From Exiguobacterium indicum HHS 31 (lineage in GTDB: Bacteria; Bacillota; Bacilli; Exiguobacteriales; Exiguobacteriaceae): a stretch of 64,000 nucleotides of DNA. The stretch lies in the NCBI RefSeq assembly GCF_001939065.1, contig NZ_MPSZ01000002.1, forward strand, positions 124,001 to 188,000. Reading direction: 5' to 3'. Shown here piece by piece: positions 8,746 to 19,274 of the stretch. How positions within the stretch are numbered: position 1 is the first letter of the stretch; each line of letters opens with the position of its first letter. The notes beneath the pieces were generated by a model, which saw nothing but the letters and a program-made list of their open reading frames with translations, was not told the origin of the DNA and made no database searches. The position numbers and the translations under genes were made by a program.

Positions 8746-10119
8746 ATGGAATTACTAAGAGGAGTTATTGAAAAAAAGGTTATCACACGAACAAAGAGAG
8801 AGTTAAATGCGTTTCGTCAGATGTTTCCATTTAACACTCACGTTTCAAAATTAAAAGCCGATGAGACATTTAAAGAACACTGGACAAATGAGTTTGCATC
8901 TTTCGCACGCTTAATTAGTGGCTATAAAGCTGATTATTCAGTTGACGATCAAGTTGTAGATTTTGAGCCTCTTTTAAATGAAATGTCCATCGAGACTGAA
9001 GATGAAGATGAATTTGTTGCATTATTAAATGAATTGTTAGTTACAGGTGAAACAAAACAACAGCTTCAACATCCAAGCATGTTACTTCATTTGGAAAGTG
9101 CCGAAATAAAAAATCGTGTTTTCAAAATTTCAGATTATCTTTACGATTTATGTAAAGATAATGCTCTACTGCAAGATTTATTTAAAGCAAACAAACAAAA
9201 TAATGTTCTACAAAATATTTTCTCTGAGTTGAAGCCTGAACTAGAACCAATAGATAAAAAACCCGCTTCTTTTGATCATAAATTGCCTTGGATAGGTGAT
9301 TTATTTGCTGACGATTTATTATTTTTAAGAAAACATCCTGATTTCTTCGTAAAGTATGCTGACTTAGTTGCATACTACTATACCTTCTTTTTGCTAAGCC
9401 AGAATGTTGTTAAGCTATCTTTACTCGAACATGCTGATTATAAGCAGAATACTGTTGAGCCTCTTTATTTTACGTTGGATTGGGAATCTACTGTTTCAAG
9501 CAGACGCGATGCGGTTCGAAAAGGATTTAAATACTTAGACGAAATGTCTACTAAGCTATTTAGCACGCAACTTACATTAGCTCAATTAAGTTGCAACACA
9601 GAAAACTCAGAGTTAGAAAAAATGATGGATTTTCCAACTCTCAAATCAATATTTGATCAATTATCAAGCGAAGAACAGGAAAAGTGGATTCAAGAAGTAG
9701 ACACGCAAGCTGCATCTATCATCGAAACGTCTAAGCTTCAGCATAAAATTACGCAGAGCTCAACATTTTTAGACTCAGTCAAACAATTGATTTATGTTAT
9801 GGAAATATCTTCTCCTGAATCTGCTCAAAAGCGTTATGGTAGCGGTATAACAGAAATCGCAAAAGTACGACTTGTAAAACAACGTGGTAGAAACGGAAAT
9901 GTATTATCGCTCAATCAAGAAGTTCTGACTATGTTCCTCATAGTGATTATTCGATCTTCAAAAATGCGTCTTCAAGATGTTTATGTCGAACTCGAAAAGC
10001 GCGGTATTTTCTTAGATCGATATAGCCGTGTTGAATTTGAAAATACGCTAGAAAGAATGAGCTTACTTATAAAAATGAGCGATAGCGGGGAGGCACAGTA
10101 TGTCAAATCAATTTTATGA
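8746..10119 (+). CDS. dptG: DptG: phosphorothioate-dependent restriction protein, 457 aa
   Basis: Middle gene of the restriction module. The start at 8746 is one base after the dptF stop and has GGAGG 5 nt upstream; an in-frame ATG at 8701 lies inside dptF and is not used in this reading. The protein is largely helical and has no recognisable catalytic motif, Walker box or metal site. Identification is by position between dptF and dptH and by size, so it is weaker than for its neighbours. The 3' end overlaps dptH by 20 nt, which implies coupled translation and a common complex. Confidence 0.75.
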   Translation: MELLRGVIEKKVITRTKRELNAFRQMFPFNTHVSKLKADETFKEHWTNEFASFARLISGYKADYSVDDQVVDFEPLLNEMSIETEDEDEFVALLNELLVTGETKQQLQHPSMLLHLESAEIKNRVFKISDYLYDLCKDNALLQDLFKANKQNNVLQNIFSELKPELEPIDKKPASFDHKLPWIGDLFADDLLFLRKHPDFFVKYADLVAYYYTFFLLSQNVVKLSLLEHADYKQNTVEPLYFTLDWESTVSSRRDAVRKGFKYLDEMSTKLFSTQLTLAQLSCNTENSELEKMMDFPTLKSIFDQLSSEEQEKWIQEVDTQAASIIETSKLQHKITQSSTFLDSVKQLIYVMEISSPESAQKRYGSGITEIAKVRLVKQRGRNGNVLSLNQEVLTMFLIVIIRSSKMRLQDVYVELEKRGIFLDRYSRVEFENTLERMSLLIKMSDSGEAQYVKSIL

Positions 10120-13100
10120 TTATTTATCACTGCATATTAACGACTATTTCATTAAAAATCCACCTAACAGTGGAGACAAATTTTTCATTCGCTTTGACCA
10201 TCAAGAAGAAGTTACACAATTTTTATCATCAATAAAAAATAAGATTTCAGCAGATTTTTTAAGCCCTTTTGAATACACACATGAAGGACAAAGTTCCTTT
10301 CATTCCTATTCGATTCAGTATGGAGGTACAAAATTAATTTTAGCAGCTCAAAGCTCTTCTGTTACTGCTGACTATTTAGTATTACTTCGAAATCTAGTAA
10401 GTCAGCAACAAGAACATTGGCAAAATACAGCACTTCTAATGATACTCCCTCAACAGTTAGATAGTATTGAGGGGGGAAGTCGCAATTTGCAAAAACAAGG
10501 AATGCCACTTCATGTAAAATCTCTTATCCAGTCTTTAAAAAATGATGTAGAAAATAAACTTTTTAATGAGTCAGATCAAGCACTAATGTCTTATTACTTA
10601 TCTCAGTTTATAGAAGATCACGGGGATACTGGAAATGTAAACTTTATGGATTTTGAACCTATTCTTGATGTTTTAGCAAAAGGAAAAGTTGCAACGAGTG
10701 ATTATGAAAAGTTAGGTTTTTTTAAAGACGATTTAACTCAGTACGTAGGAACAAGAAATATTGAATTACGACTTAAAGAAAACCAAGAACTTTATCAAAT
10801 CATTCAAGATTATCATCTTTATAATGTGGAAAAGGTTCTCGATCGAAAATTTACTCCTGAAGGACAAAAAAAATTGAAGGCTGATGGTTGGAAAGATTTA
10901 AGTTATTCACAAGTTAATTCATACATTGAACAAACAAAGAAAAAGTTCGAGTTAATAAATTCATCAGCTAAACAAAACAATAAAAAGTTAAGTCTATGGG
11001 AAGTACCTAAAAGTAGTTCAGCTGCTGGTCGGAAACATCGTCATATAATTATTTTTAATCCAGAAGCGCTAGAACAAATCACTCTCACTTTGGAATTCAA
11101 TATTGATGGTGATCACAAAATGCCTAAAAGTATTAAGTCCTCTGGAGCTAGTTATAAAAATATCTCCGGTAAGGCAAATGTATCGTTTGAACACAGTGGT
11201 AAAAAATTAAAAGTACTTTTAAACGACTTAGAACACCAGCCTTTTCATGTCCATACTGAATACACTCATGTTCGTGGTTTAAAAAACAATTTCTATATAA
11301 CTATTCTTCCTTTTGACGAAGAATTAATTTCTAATTACAAAGCATCTTATTCTAATGGTTGGACAAACGACCATCCTTATCTCTCTTTAGAAGACTCAGA
11401 AGGTCAAATACGTATTGGGAATCCTAATTTTTCACATCCTGAAGAACATACTATAACGAGCTCTAAAGAAACAATTAAAGTGTATAAAGAGACGAACGCA
11501 GCATTCTCTTTCGATCCTGACTTAATGGATGGCAATCAAGTTCTAAAGGTGAATTTGCAAGTCGAGGAATTTAATCCGATCGAATTACTAATTTCTGATT
11601 TACCTAATAAACCTCACCCAATCACTGGTACTCGACTTTGGCAAATGAAACGAGAGAAAGCATCTTCTGTTATTGTTTCAGGAAAACGCCTAATCATTGG
11701 AAATGAACAGTTCTATGATCATGCTGAATACCGTCAGTTTATTCATTACGAAACTCGCTGGATTGAAGAAAGCATGTTCACCGGTATTATTCAAAACGGA
11801 GAACTTTTTGCTAATGAAGATTATGAAGTACAAAATCTTCCTTTACGAGAGGCATATAATCGCTTTGTTAATTATTTTAAAGGACTCAATAGTGTTCCTT
11901 TTTATGAAAAAATTGATGAAAATTATCTAAGTGTGGCAGTTCCTTATTTGAACGCCTATACTCATTTTGTTGAAAATCTTAGCTCAGATACTAAATTAAT
12001 GGAAGATGGACTGGGTACCGATCGTCTAGGAACTATTTATTCAGTCGATCAAAATCAAGTGTTCTTGACGCCCTTTCATCCATTAAATGTTGCTTATCAA
12101 ATTGAACTCTACAATCAGCTACAGAGCACACATGTAAATTACTCTATCATTAATCGATTACGACCTGACGCCCTTCTACCGATACTCAGTTATCAACCTG
12201 ACGGAAGAAATCAGCAGTGGTACAAGCCTGAAAGCCAGAACATAGCTCCTGAATGGATTACGTATAAACCAATTGATGAACTTGCTATCGTCGACGCAGA
12301 AAAATTCTTAGACAAAGTCATATTCGATAAAATGAATCAATTCATTAATCATTTCGACTTTTTATTTAATACCGAAACAAAAGCTTCTTTAAAGTTGAAT
12401 GTTATTGAGATATCAAGTGGACAACCGATTCTAAAAGGCATTGTTTCTTGGATGTTCAAACAAATAGAAAAATATGGTGTGGATCGTTTAATCCCTGTAG
12501 AGGTTCGTCTATATAATCAGCATTATGAACCTGGACACAAGGACTTGGATGATTTTTCACAGTATGATTTCTTCAATGATCTTGAGCATCAATTTGATGA
12601 TCTTCGGTCCCTTATGAAGAGAAGTAGTAATTATCTCTTTGAAGATTTAATTCAAATCGTTCGCTCTCACTTAAAGTTTTATCGATTTAATCAAAGTAGT
12701 AAATTCGAATATGCACACATCAGCTTTTACAAAATGCGTGGAAAAGAGAGCATCTATCCAGATCGAGCAGATAATATGAAGACTGGAATGGCCTTAGGCG
12801 GGCTTTATTCTACTTTGTCCGCTACAATTAATAAAAGCTCTTATTTGAGCGGATTCGGAACAAAGTTGTATCCTATTGAGGAACAAGAGACACTTGCAAA
12901 GGTCGCATATGCAGTAAATGAATTTAATTTCAATATGCGTGATGCAGGAAATAATCCTTACTCAAAAGGAACTGTTGCAGTCTCCTCTATGAAGGTCTTA
13001 CCAGATGATACTTTTACTGAAATTTACGAGCAATCTCATTGGGTAACCTTCATTGAGCCTACAGTCGACCTAGGATACTTTCATGGAAATAAAAACGTAG

Positions 13101-14101
13101 ATCAAGACTTGCTTGTCATTCATTATAGCGACCAGTACACTTCATCATTCCGTTACGATGCTATCACGGTTACTAATAAAGCAGGCCAATACCAATCCAT
13201 CGTAAAAGAGTTTTTCAAGGCGAATCCGATGATTCATCATGAACCAACTGATCAACACATTGTACAAGCTATCAAAGCCTTTAATACCATTAATGGTGAG
13301 TGGCTCCTTGAAATGATTAGAAGAGGAATAGAAAGTCCTGATAAACGAAAGCACTTCAGTCGAGAGAAATTTAGTATTCTTTCAGCTGTTCGATACGCAC
13401 TTGCTCTATTTGATCACCCTTCTATTACATGGGTTCCTATTTCACTTGAAGAAGTTCTTCGAGTTGCTGGTGCCGCTGGATTTACCCGTGATAGTGTATT
13501 CTCAGCCAAATCGTTAAATCGATCTGGAACTCATTCTGATGATTTACTTTTAATTGGTCTCGAAGAATCTGTTAGTGGATTAAAACTTCACTTTTTCCCT
13601 ATTGAAGTAAAGATTGGTATAAATGATGACAGTGTGATCAAAAAAGCAATTGAGCAAATCCAGCATACAAAAGATTTATTCCGTACCAATCTTTATAATC
13701 GTGCCGATGATACTTTTGAAAACGATTATTATCGCCTCTTTTTCGCTCAACTCTTTTTAACAAATGCTAAAAAGATTCATGAAAGTGATCTTTGGCCAGA
13801 ACGAAATAATTATGATTTTGAAAAACATCGTCAACCAGTTATTACAGCGTTGCTCAAAGGAGACTTCATAATTGATGATTCACTTGAATCACACCTTGGA
13901 GACGGAATTGTCCTTTCCTTTAAACAAGACGTTCCGAACGCTTCTCTCGTTAAAGGTGAAGACTATACACTGGTTCATTTACCAGAAGCCTTCGGAATTA
14001 GAGGTATTCTTCAACCAATTCAGCAAATCAAAGAGCAAATCGATAAAATTACAAGTGATATCAAAAAAGAAGATTTAATAGAATCTCTTTATACGCCTTA
14101 A
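10100..14101 (+). CDS. dptH: DptH: large phosphorothioate-dependent restriction protein with a PD-(D/E)XK-like site, 1333 aa
   Basis: The largest subunit of the restriction module, starting inside the dptG end with GGGAGG before ATG. Near the C-terminus, DDLLLIGL (D1147/D1148) is followed by a hydrophobic strand and E1169-V-K1171, the spacing of a PD-(D/E)XK nuclease core. I find no G-x4-GK-[ST] Walker A anywhere, so it is probably not an ATPase and would rely on DptF for ATP. The middle is beta-rich and unrecognised. Expected role: cleave or damage unmodified DNA. It ends at a terminator shared with dndA. Confidence 0.85.
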   Translation: MSNQFYDYLSLHINDYFIKNPPNSGDKFFIRFDHQEEVTQFLSSIKNKISADFLSPFEYTHEGQSSFHSYSIQYGGTKLILAAQSSSVTADYLVLLRNLVSQQQEHWQNTALLMILPQQLDSIEGGSRNLQKQGMPLHVKSLIQSLKNDVENKLFNESDQALMSYYLSQFIEDHGDTGNVNFMDFEPILDVLAKGKVATSDYEKLGFFKDDLTQYVGTRNIELRLKENQELYQIIQDYHLYNVEKVLDRKFTPEGQKKLKADGWKDLSYSQVNSYIEQTKKKFELINSSAKQNNKKLSLWEVPKSSSAAGRKHRHIIIFNPEALEQITLTLEFNIDGDHKMPKSIKSSGASYKNISGKANVSFEHSGKKLKVLLNDLEHQPFHVHTEYTHVRGLKNNFYITILPFDEELISNYKASYSNGWTNDHPYLSLEDSEGQIRIGNPNFSHPEEHTITSSKETIKVYKETNAAFSFDPDLMDGNQVLKVNLQVEEFNPIELLISDLPNKPHPITGTRLWQMKREKASSVIVSGKRLIIGNEQFYDHAEYRQFIHYETRWIEESMFTGIIQNGELFANEDYEVQNLPLREAYNRFVNYFKGLNSVPFYEKIDENYLSVAVPYLNAYTHFVENLSSDTKLMEDGLGTDRLGTIYSVDQNQVFLTPFHPLNVAYQIELYNQLQSTHVNYSIINRLRPDALLPILSYQPDGRNQQWYKPESQNIAPEWITYKPIDELAIVDAEKFLDKVIFDKMNQFINHFDFLFNTETKASLKLNVIEISSGQPILKGIVSWMFKQIEKYGVDRLIPVEVRLYNQHYEPGHKDLDDFSQYDFFNDLEHQFDDLRSLMKRSSNYLFEDLIQIVRSHLKFYRFNQSSKFEYAHISFYKMRGKESIYPDRADNMKTGMALGGLYSTLSATINKSSYLSGFGTKLYPIEEQETLAKVAYAVNEFNFNMRDAGNNPYSKGTVAVSSMKVLPDDTFTEIYEQSHWVTFIEPTVDLGYFHGNKNVDQDLLVIHYSDQYTSSFRYDAITVTNKAGQYQSIVKEFFKANPMIHHEPTDQHIVQAIKAFNTINGEWLLEMIRRGIESPDKRKHFSREKFSILSAVRYALALFDHPSITWVPISLEEVLRVAGAAGFTRDSVFSAKSLNRSGTHSDDLLLIGLEESVSGLKLHFFPIEVKIGINDDSVIKKAIEQIQHTKDLFRTNLYNRADDTFENDYYRLFFAQLFLTNAKKIHESDLWPERNNYDFEKHRQPVITALLKGDFIIDDSLESHLGDGIVLSFKQDVPNASLVKGEDYTLVHLPEAFGIRGILQPIQQIKEQIDKITSDIKKEDLIESLYTP

Positions 14102-14103
14102 AA

Positions 14104-14133
14104 AAATCAGCATCGGATACCCGATGCTGATTT
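14104..14133. terminator. Bidirectional terminator between dptH and dndA
   Basis: A perfect 13-bp stem (AAATCAGCATCGG / CCGATGCTGATTT) with a 4-nt loop is flanked by an A-run on the left and a T-rich tail on the right. It can terminate both the modification and the restriction operons, which converge here. Confidence 0.85.
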
Positions 14134-14138
14134 ACTTT

Positions 14139-15260
14139 TTACAACTCTAAAAAAATATCTAGTTCTTTTTCCGATTGATATGGCGAAAGAGAGAAACGTA
14201 TAGTTGATCGAAGTTGTTCCATCGTACATCCGATTTCTTGTAACACATGACTTGGTTTACTAGAACTACAGGCAGATCCAGTAGATACTGCCATAACAGG
14301 TGCTAGTTCTTTACAAAGAATCTCATTATTTAAGCCTTTGAATTGAACACTTAGGATACCTGGAATCTTGTTACTTTCATCATTATTGAACTGAATAACA
14401 TCACCAAACTGTTGCATTAATAGCTGCTTAAGTTTAGATTCAAGCGTTAGTAAATGTTGACGATGTTCATTCAATTTTGAATAAGCTATCTCAGCTGCTT
14501 TTCCCATACCGACAATTAATGGAACTGCGTGAGTCCCGCTTCGATATCCATTCTCCTGAGCTCCCCCGTGTAAAAGAGGAGTAATTTTTAATGATAAGCC
14601 CATTTCATCTTTACGAACGATTGCCGCACCGATTCCTTTAGGACCATAAAACTTGTGCGCAGATACGGATACCAATTGAACGTAAGGAAGATTTTCTAAA
14701 TCCACAGGTACTTTTCCAATTACTTGCGTCGCATCAGAATGAAAAAATGCATTATATTTATGAGCTAATTCAGATGCCTCTTTAATTGGATTCAATGAAC
14801 CTAGTTCATTGTTTCCCCAAAGGAGTGAAACAAGAAGAGTTGGTTGCTCTGAAAGAGCTTTTTCTAATTCCGCCAAACCAATTCTTCCAAATGAATCTAC
14901 CGAAAGATATACAACATCAAACCCTTGAGTTTCGAGATAGCGGAGTGTCTCTAGTACTGAAGGATGCTCTACAGTACTAGAGATGATTCGCTTACCTTTA
15001 TTAGAATGTGACATTGCAATTCCCTTTAATAGAAAATTGTTGCTTTCAGTGGCTCCACTCGTAAAAATTACTTCGTCTGCCTTACTGTTTACTAATGTCG
15101 CTACAGCTTGTCTAGCGTGATCCACTGCTACTTTTGCATCAACAGCTTGAGAATAGTACTTGCTTGATGGATTACCAAAAATATCTGTCCAATAAGGTAA
15201 CATTGCATCTACTACTTCCTGGTGCGTTGGCGTTGTCGCACTGTTATCTAGATACAGCAT
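14139..15260 (-). CDS. dndA: DndA: cysteine desulfurase of the phosphorothioation system, 373 aa
   Basis: A class V aminotransferase-fold cysteine desulfurase (NifS/IscS type). Visible marks are the N-terminal YLDNSATTP, the cofactor-binding SGATESNN, HSDATQ, the PLP-lysine motif SAHKFYGPKG, the RSGT turn, and the persulfide-forming cysteine in STGSACSS near residue 326. It takes sulfur from L-cysteine and passes it to DndC for insertion into the DNA backbone. It is the last gene of dndBCDEA, 14 nt after dndE. Many Dnd loci borrow a housekeeping IscS; this island carries its own. Confidence 0.93.
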   Translation of the reverse strand: MLYLDNSATTPTHQEVVDAMLPYWTDIFGNPSSKYYSQAVDAKVAVDHARQAVATLVNSKADEVIFTSGATESNNFLLKGIAMSHSNKGKRIISSTVEHPSVLETLRYLETQGFDVVYLSVDSFGRIGLAELEKALSEQPTLLVSLLWGNNELGSLNPIKEASELAHKYNAFFHSDATQVIGKVPVDLENLPYVQLVSVSAHKFYGPKGIGAAIVRKDEMGLSLKITPLLHGGAQENGYRSGTHAVPLIVGMGKAAEIAYSKLNEHRQHLLTLESKLKQLLMQQFGDVIQFNNDESNKIPGILSVQFKGLNNEILCKELAPVMAVSTGSACSSSKPSHVLQEIGCTMEQLRSTIRFSLSPYQSEKELDIFLEL

Positions 15261-15274
15261 ACTATCCTCCCAAC

Positions 15275-15646
15275 TTACTCAGTTTCTAAAATCTTCATCC
15301 AAAATTTCTGTGGATTTCCTGAGTATTGATAAATTTTAAATAGTTCCTTTGCACCACGATCAATATGAGCATTAAAAAGATCTGGAAAGTAACTTTCTTC
15401 GTCAATTGATTTGCGTGCATGTTGTAAAATCATTGCCTTGTACGAAAAATCATTTTCCCCAGTTAATGTTGCTCTTGAAATTTCAAAATTAGAAATATCA
15501 TTATTATTTACTGTAGGCATTTCTTTATCTTTGAGTGAAAATGCAACTGCTATTCTTGCTAAAACGTTTGGCGTTATATTTGTACTCGCCTGTAGTTGTT
15601 GAAATATTTCTAACGTCGAATTAGATAGTTTTAAGCGATGATTCAT
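15275..15646 (-). CDS. dndE: DndE, 123 aa
   Basis: A small basic-start protein with the DndE layout: MNHRLKLS, a helix with NITPNVLARIAVAFSL, and a C-terminal HIDRGAKELFKIYQ segment. DndE is known to bind nicked double-stranded DNA and is essential for phosphorothioation in several hosts. Its ATG overlaps the dndD stop by four bases (ATGA), so the two are translationally coupled and presumably made in fixed ratio. It compares in size and position with the small genes at 2325 and 20505. Confidence 0.9.
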   Translation of the reverse strand: MNHRLKLSNSTLEIFQQLQASTNITPNVLARIAVAFSLKDKEMPTVNNNDISNFEISRATLTGENDFSYKAMILQHARKSIDEESYFPDLFNAHIDRGAKELFKIYQYSGNPQKFWMKILETE

Positions 15647-17649
15647 GATATTTTCTCCGTTTCATTAAAGCGGAAGTAACTTGGAACAACCTTAATTGAA
15701 CGTTCTGCTGTATCAAAGTTCAAACTGTATTCTTTATTTATAAAAGGCTTCAACAAATTGTAATTTGCTTCAGTCACTTCAGAATCCGTTGAGAGAATTA
15801 ATACTTGTTCACCAAAGGCAGGAATAAGTTCTGTCAGTAAGTTTTCGCGATGCTTAACGTCTAATCTTCCTAAAAGTGTATCAAAAATAAATGGCAACTT
15901 ATTTCCTGAAACATCAAACACTGCCCAAACAAGAGACATCAGTAACAATTGTTTTTCTCCTGCAGAAAGCGTTGATTGTGGAATTCTTTTTTGATCTTCT
16001 GCGTATAGAGTAACTTCATAGGTTTCTGAATTGATCACCAAACGGTGAAGATATCCTCTTTTTCGAAAAAGACGATTAATCATTTTTAAGGCTTGTTTTT
16101 CGATGAGCTGAATTCCTTTTTGTTGTTGTTGATTTTGGAACTCCAGTAAAAGAGCTCTCATAGCAGTTGCATTATGCATGACGCTACTAGATTGGTTTGC
16201 TTCTCTATCAATTTCTTCTCTCAATTGTTCAAATTCTTCTTGTAATTTCATTCGCTCTTCTTGAACGCTTCCCCATTGTTTCGTTGTTGTTTTTAGTTCT
16301 TGATTCTTTTCAGCGATATTTGCTTGTAACTGTTCAAGCTGAGTTAGCATGCCCATAAAATCTTCAACACTATCACTTTGAACAGTGAGTTTTTGTTTAA
16401 TTAATTTAATTTCTTCATCCATCTCTTGTTGATCACTTATTTTTTGTTTGTAATACGAAAGATCAATACCTTTTGTCATTTCAAATAAGGACTCAATTTG
16501 AGCTTTTTCACTAAAAGAAGCACGATGGATGGTTGCTTGACCCTTTGGTTGAATAGAGACCAAAGAGTCTTCTAACGCTTGTTCTAACTCTTTTGGACTT
16601 GTTGAAATACGATTGGAAAGTTCACTGGCTAACTCTTCAAGTAACTCTCGTTTCACATCGTCAATACTTTCAATTAACTTTTCTCCTTTTAACTGTTCTC
16701 TTACTGTTCCAATCAAATCTCGATTCAGTAAAAAGGGCAAGCTACCATTGATCAGATCTTGAACACTCGTTTTATTTTCTTTTTTCTTACGTTCCAACTC
16801 ATTTAGTTGACTCTTTAACTGATCTTCTTCTTCTTTCAATAAACCTCCGAAGGACTTCAGTTCACTTTTCTGTGCATTCATCGTTAACTTAAGTTCTTCT
16901 AAATCAATAGATAGCTCATCATATCGTTTTTGCAATCTATCATCTTCTTGAATAAAGTGATTTAGTTTTCCCTTTAGATCTTCAAATTTTCTTTGTTTAT
17001 TCGTATCGATTGTACTCTTAGTTTCATCACTGATTACACGATTAATCGTATCCTCTAACAAAACTGGCACCTCTAACTTCAAAGCACTTTTTATTAGTCT
17101 CTCAAGATGATTCGATAACTCATCTTGTTGGATAATCCGATTAATTTCTTCTCCATCAAATAAACAAACATCGTATAGATAGGGAGGCAGTGATTCGCAA
17201 AAACGATTAAAAATCAAATCTCTTTTTTCATCACTTACAGGTAAACTTGAACCATCTTTATAAATCGAAAAAAATTCTTTCCCACCTGTTTCTGTGAAGT
17301 TCCACTCTCTTACGAAACGAATTTCCTCTCTGACAGAGGACTCCACTTGTTCAAAAGTTAAATCAATTTTGAACCATGGCACTGAAATTTTTAGTCCCTC
17401 TATTTTCTCTAATTCATCGTGATTCATTAGACCTTTAATTTTTTTAAAATATGTTGATGAAGCAGTTTTCATATCATAAGCAAGTGGTCCAAAAAGTCCT
17501 AATTTCATTGCCGATAAAAATGTTGTTTTACCAGCACCATTTTTTCCACCGATCAAGGTCACATTTTGTTTACTGCGTTTACTTGAAAAATCAAATGTTT
17601 GTTGCTTATAAGCCCCTATATTTTTAAGCGTCAATGACTTTAGTTTCAT
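15643..17649 (-). CDS. dndD: DndD: SMC-like ATPase of the phosphorothioation system, 668 aa
   Basis: Walker A GGKNGAGKT (residues 34-42), the DndD-type motif FDGEEINRI (~164), a long coiled-coil middle, then an ABC signature LSAGEKQ and Walker B/D-loop FIFDTLLGRLD, ending with ILSTDSEVT. ATP hydrolysis is thought to open or nick DNA so that DndC can insert sulfur. It begins 26 nt inside dndC, with GGAGAG before ATG, and ends overlapping dndE. It lacks the CICGR turn of the paralogue at 2773-4755. Confidence 0.92.
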   Translation of the reverse strand: MKLKSLTLKNIGAYKQQTFDFSSKRSKQNVTLIGGKNGAGKTTFLSAMKLGLFGPLAYDMKTASSTYFKKIKGLMNHDELEKIEGLKISVPWFKIDLTFEQVESSVREEIRFVREWNFTETGGKEFFSIYKDGSSLPVSDEKRDLIFNRFCESLPPYLYDVCLFDGEEINRIIQQDELSNHLERLIKSALKLEVPVLLEDTINRVISDETKSTIDTNKQRKFEDLKGKLNHFIQEDDRLQKRYDELSIDLEELKLTMNAQKSELKSFGGLLKEEEDQLKSQLNELERKKKENKTSVQDLINGSLPFLLNRDLIGTVREQLKGEKLIESIDDVKRELLEELASELSNRISTSPKELEQALEDSLVSIQPKGQATIHRASFSEKAQIESLFEMTKGIDLSYYKQKISDQQEMDEEIKLIKQKLTVQSDSVEDFMGMLTQLEQLQANIAEKNQELKTTTKQWGSVQEERMKLQEEFEQLREEIDREANQSSSVMHNATAMRALLLEFQNQQQQKGIQLIEKQALKMINRLFRKRGYLHRLVINSETYEVTLYAEDQKRIPQSTLSAGEKQLLLMSLVWAVFDVSGNKLPFIFDTLLGRLDVKHRENLLTELIPAFGEQVLILSTDSEVTEANYNLLKPFINKEYSLNFDTAERSIKVVPSYFRFNETEKIS

Positions 17650-19273
17650 TTTCTATCTCTCCTTCATGATACAACTGAAGGTAATCTTGCTTTAGCAAAG
17701 ATGTCACTTCTTTTTGGAATCCGCGTTTTACTTTTAAACTTACGTATTCATTTCCGATATGGAATAATTTTTTAACAGTATTTAAATCAAGTTGATGTTT
17801 TTGAACCAACAATTCCAAATCTGACATTTGATCTGCTGTCATCAATGGTCGATCATCATGTTCCCAGTCAAGTTCAGTACCGTAGACTTCGTAATAAATT
17901 TGTGGCAATGAATCATTCCAGTCGCCTTCACGTAACCACATTCTTCTAATCATTCGAAGCTCTTCTTCTTGAATCAATGGAATATCATGTGATGTAGGCG
18001 CATTTAAGTCCCGTTGAACTTCTAATAGTTCTTTTAATAACATTTGCCGTGCCTCAAGCGTAAAAGGTCCTAAACCTAGTTGAGAATAAGATACGTTTCC
18101 TTCTCGATCTACCTGGCGGATGAAAAAATCTCTATGTTTTTCAGGACGACTCAAATCAATTTGATTGTTTACGATATAGGAATTTAAGTTATATTCATCT
18201 ACTACTTCAGCAGTTTCCACTTCAGGAAGCTCAACGTTCTCTATAGAATAGAGCTTAGCTGATCTCCCGCCCTTTTTCTTGATTGAAAGGTATGTGATCC
18301 CATCTTTTTCGTAATGCTCTACACCGATTAAATAGAACTTACCATTCATGCGACGATGCATTCTTAAGTTACGATCGTCTCGTACACGCACTAAACGATT
18401 TCTATACTTCAATAATGGTGTCATCCACTCTTCGCCACTGTTAATAAATCCAGTAAGTGATTTATCTTCTGATACTACTGGACAAACCCAGCATCCAAAG
18501 CGACTGTTTCCACATGATCCAGCACTTTCTTTTATTGATTGATCAACTACTAACGGACATTCTCCACTAGAATTCAAGTACATTTCTTGTAACTTCGCAT
18601 TGTCCTCTCCCCATGGTGAGGGATTGGATAAAAGATAACCCCAAACATCATCTAATCCAAACTCTTTAATAGGTGCAAAAACAAAGGCATTATTTAGTGT
18701 CGTATGCTTTAGTAGTTCAGTTCCTTGAATTTCATGTTCTTTAATTGAATTTCCTCGACTCTGACTTTCTTTAGAACGAACACCCAAAACCATAATAACT
18801 TCACCAAAACGATTTACTTTATCCTTAATGAATCGATCTGCCGGGTCAATTTTTAAACGATCTGTACACCATCTAAACGTTTGATTGGGTGTTGGGTATC
18901 CTCTGCCAATAATATTCGACCAGAATGTTTTTTCCGTTAATGGTTTTACTTTTTGTGTTTCTAAAGGTAATCCAGTTCGTAAGGCAGTGTCTTGCATACG
19001 TTGCAACGAACCATTGATCATTGCTGCAACTAGTGGATTTTCGACCATCGTATCAGAAGAAATAACGTATACTTTTTTGTGCCATTGTTCTGGTAACATT
19101 TCTAACAGTGCTTCAAATATTAGTTGTACAGTTAAAGTTGAATCTTTCCCTCCACTGTAACCAATAACCCAAGGTCGATCGTCTTGTGCGTATACTTTTT
19201 TTATCAGTTCCTTAGACTGTCTTGCTAAAGGATTGTCTTCTTTTTTAGCTAGTTGATTACTTATAATCCCCAT
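17624..19273 (-). CDS. dndC: DndC: PAPS-reductase-like ATP pyrophosphatase with Fe-S cysteines, 549 aa
   Basis: The PP-loop SGGKDS is at residues 40-45, as in PAPS reductase and other adenylating enzymes. RWCTDRLK (Cys136) follows. A cysteine group at 239, 254, 261 and 264 (GECP, SCGN, GCWVC) fits the [4Fe-4S] site known in DndC. The enzyme activates the DNA phosphate or relays sulfur from DndA. Its start is one base after the dndB stop. The frame is intact and has all key residues, so modification should be active. Confidence 0.94.
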   Translation of the reverse strand: MGIISNQLAKKEDNPLARQSKELIKKVYAQDDRPWVIGYSGGKDSTLTVQLIFEALLEMLPEQWHKKVYVISSDTMVENPLVAAMINGSLQRMQDTALRTGLPLETQKVKPLTEKTFWSNIIGRGYPTPNQTFRWCTDRLKIDPADRFIKDKVNRFGEVIMVLGVRSKESQSRGNSIKEHEIQGTELLKHTTLNNAFVFAPIKEFGLDDVWGYLLSNPSPWGEDNAKLQEMYLNSSGECPLVVDQSIKESAGSCGNSRFGCWVCPVVSEDKSLTGFINSGEEWMTPLLKYRNRLVRVRDDRNLRMHRRMNGKFYLIGVEHYEKDGITYLSIKKKGGRSAKLYSIENVELPEVETAEVVDEYNLNSYIVNNQIDLSRPEKHRDFFIRQVDREGNVSYSQLGLGPFTLEARQMLLKELLEVQRDLNAPTSHDIPLIQEEELRMIRRMWLREGDWNDSLPQIYYEVYGTELDWEHDDRPLMTADQMSDLELLVQKHQLDLNTVKKLFHIGNEYVSLKVKRGFQKEVTSLLKQDYLQLYHEGEIENETKVIDA

Positions 19274-19274
19274 A

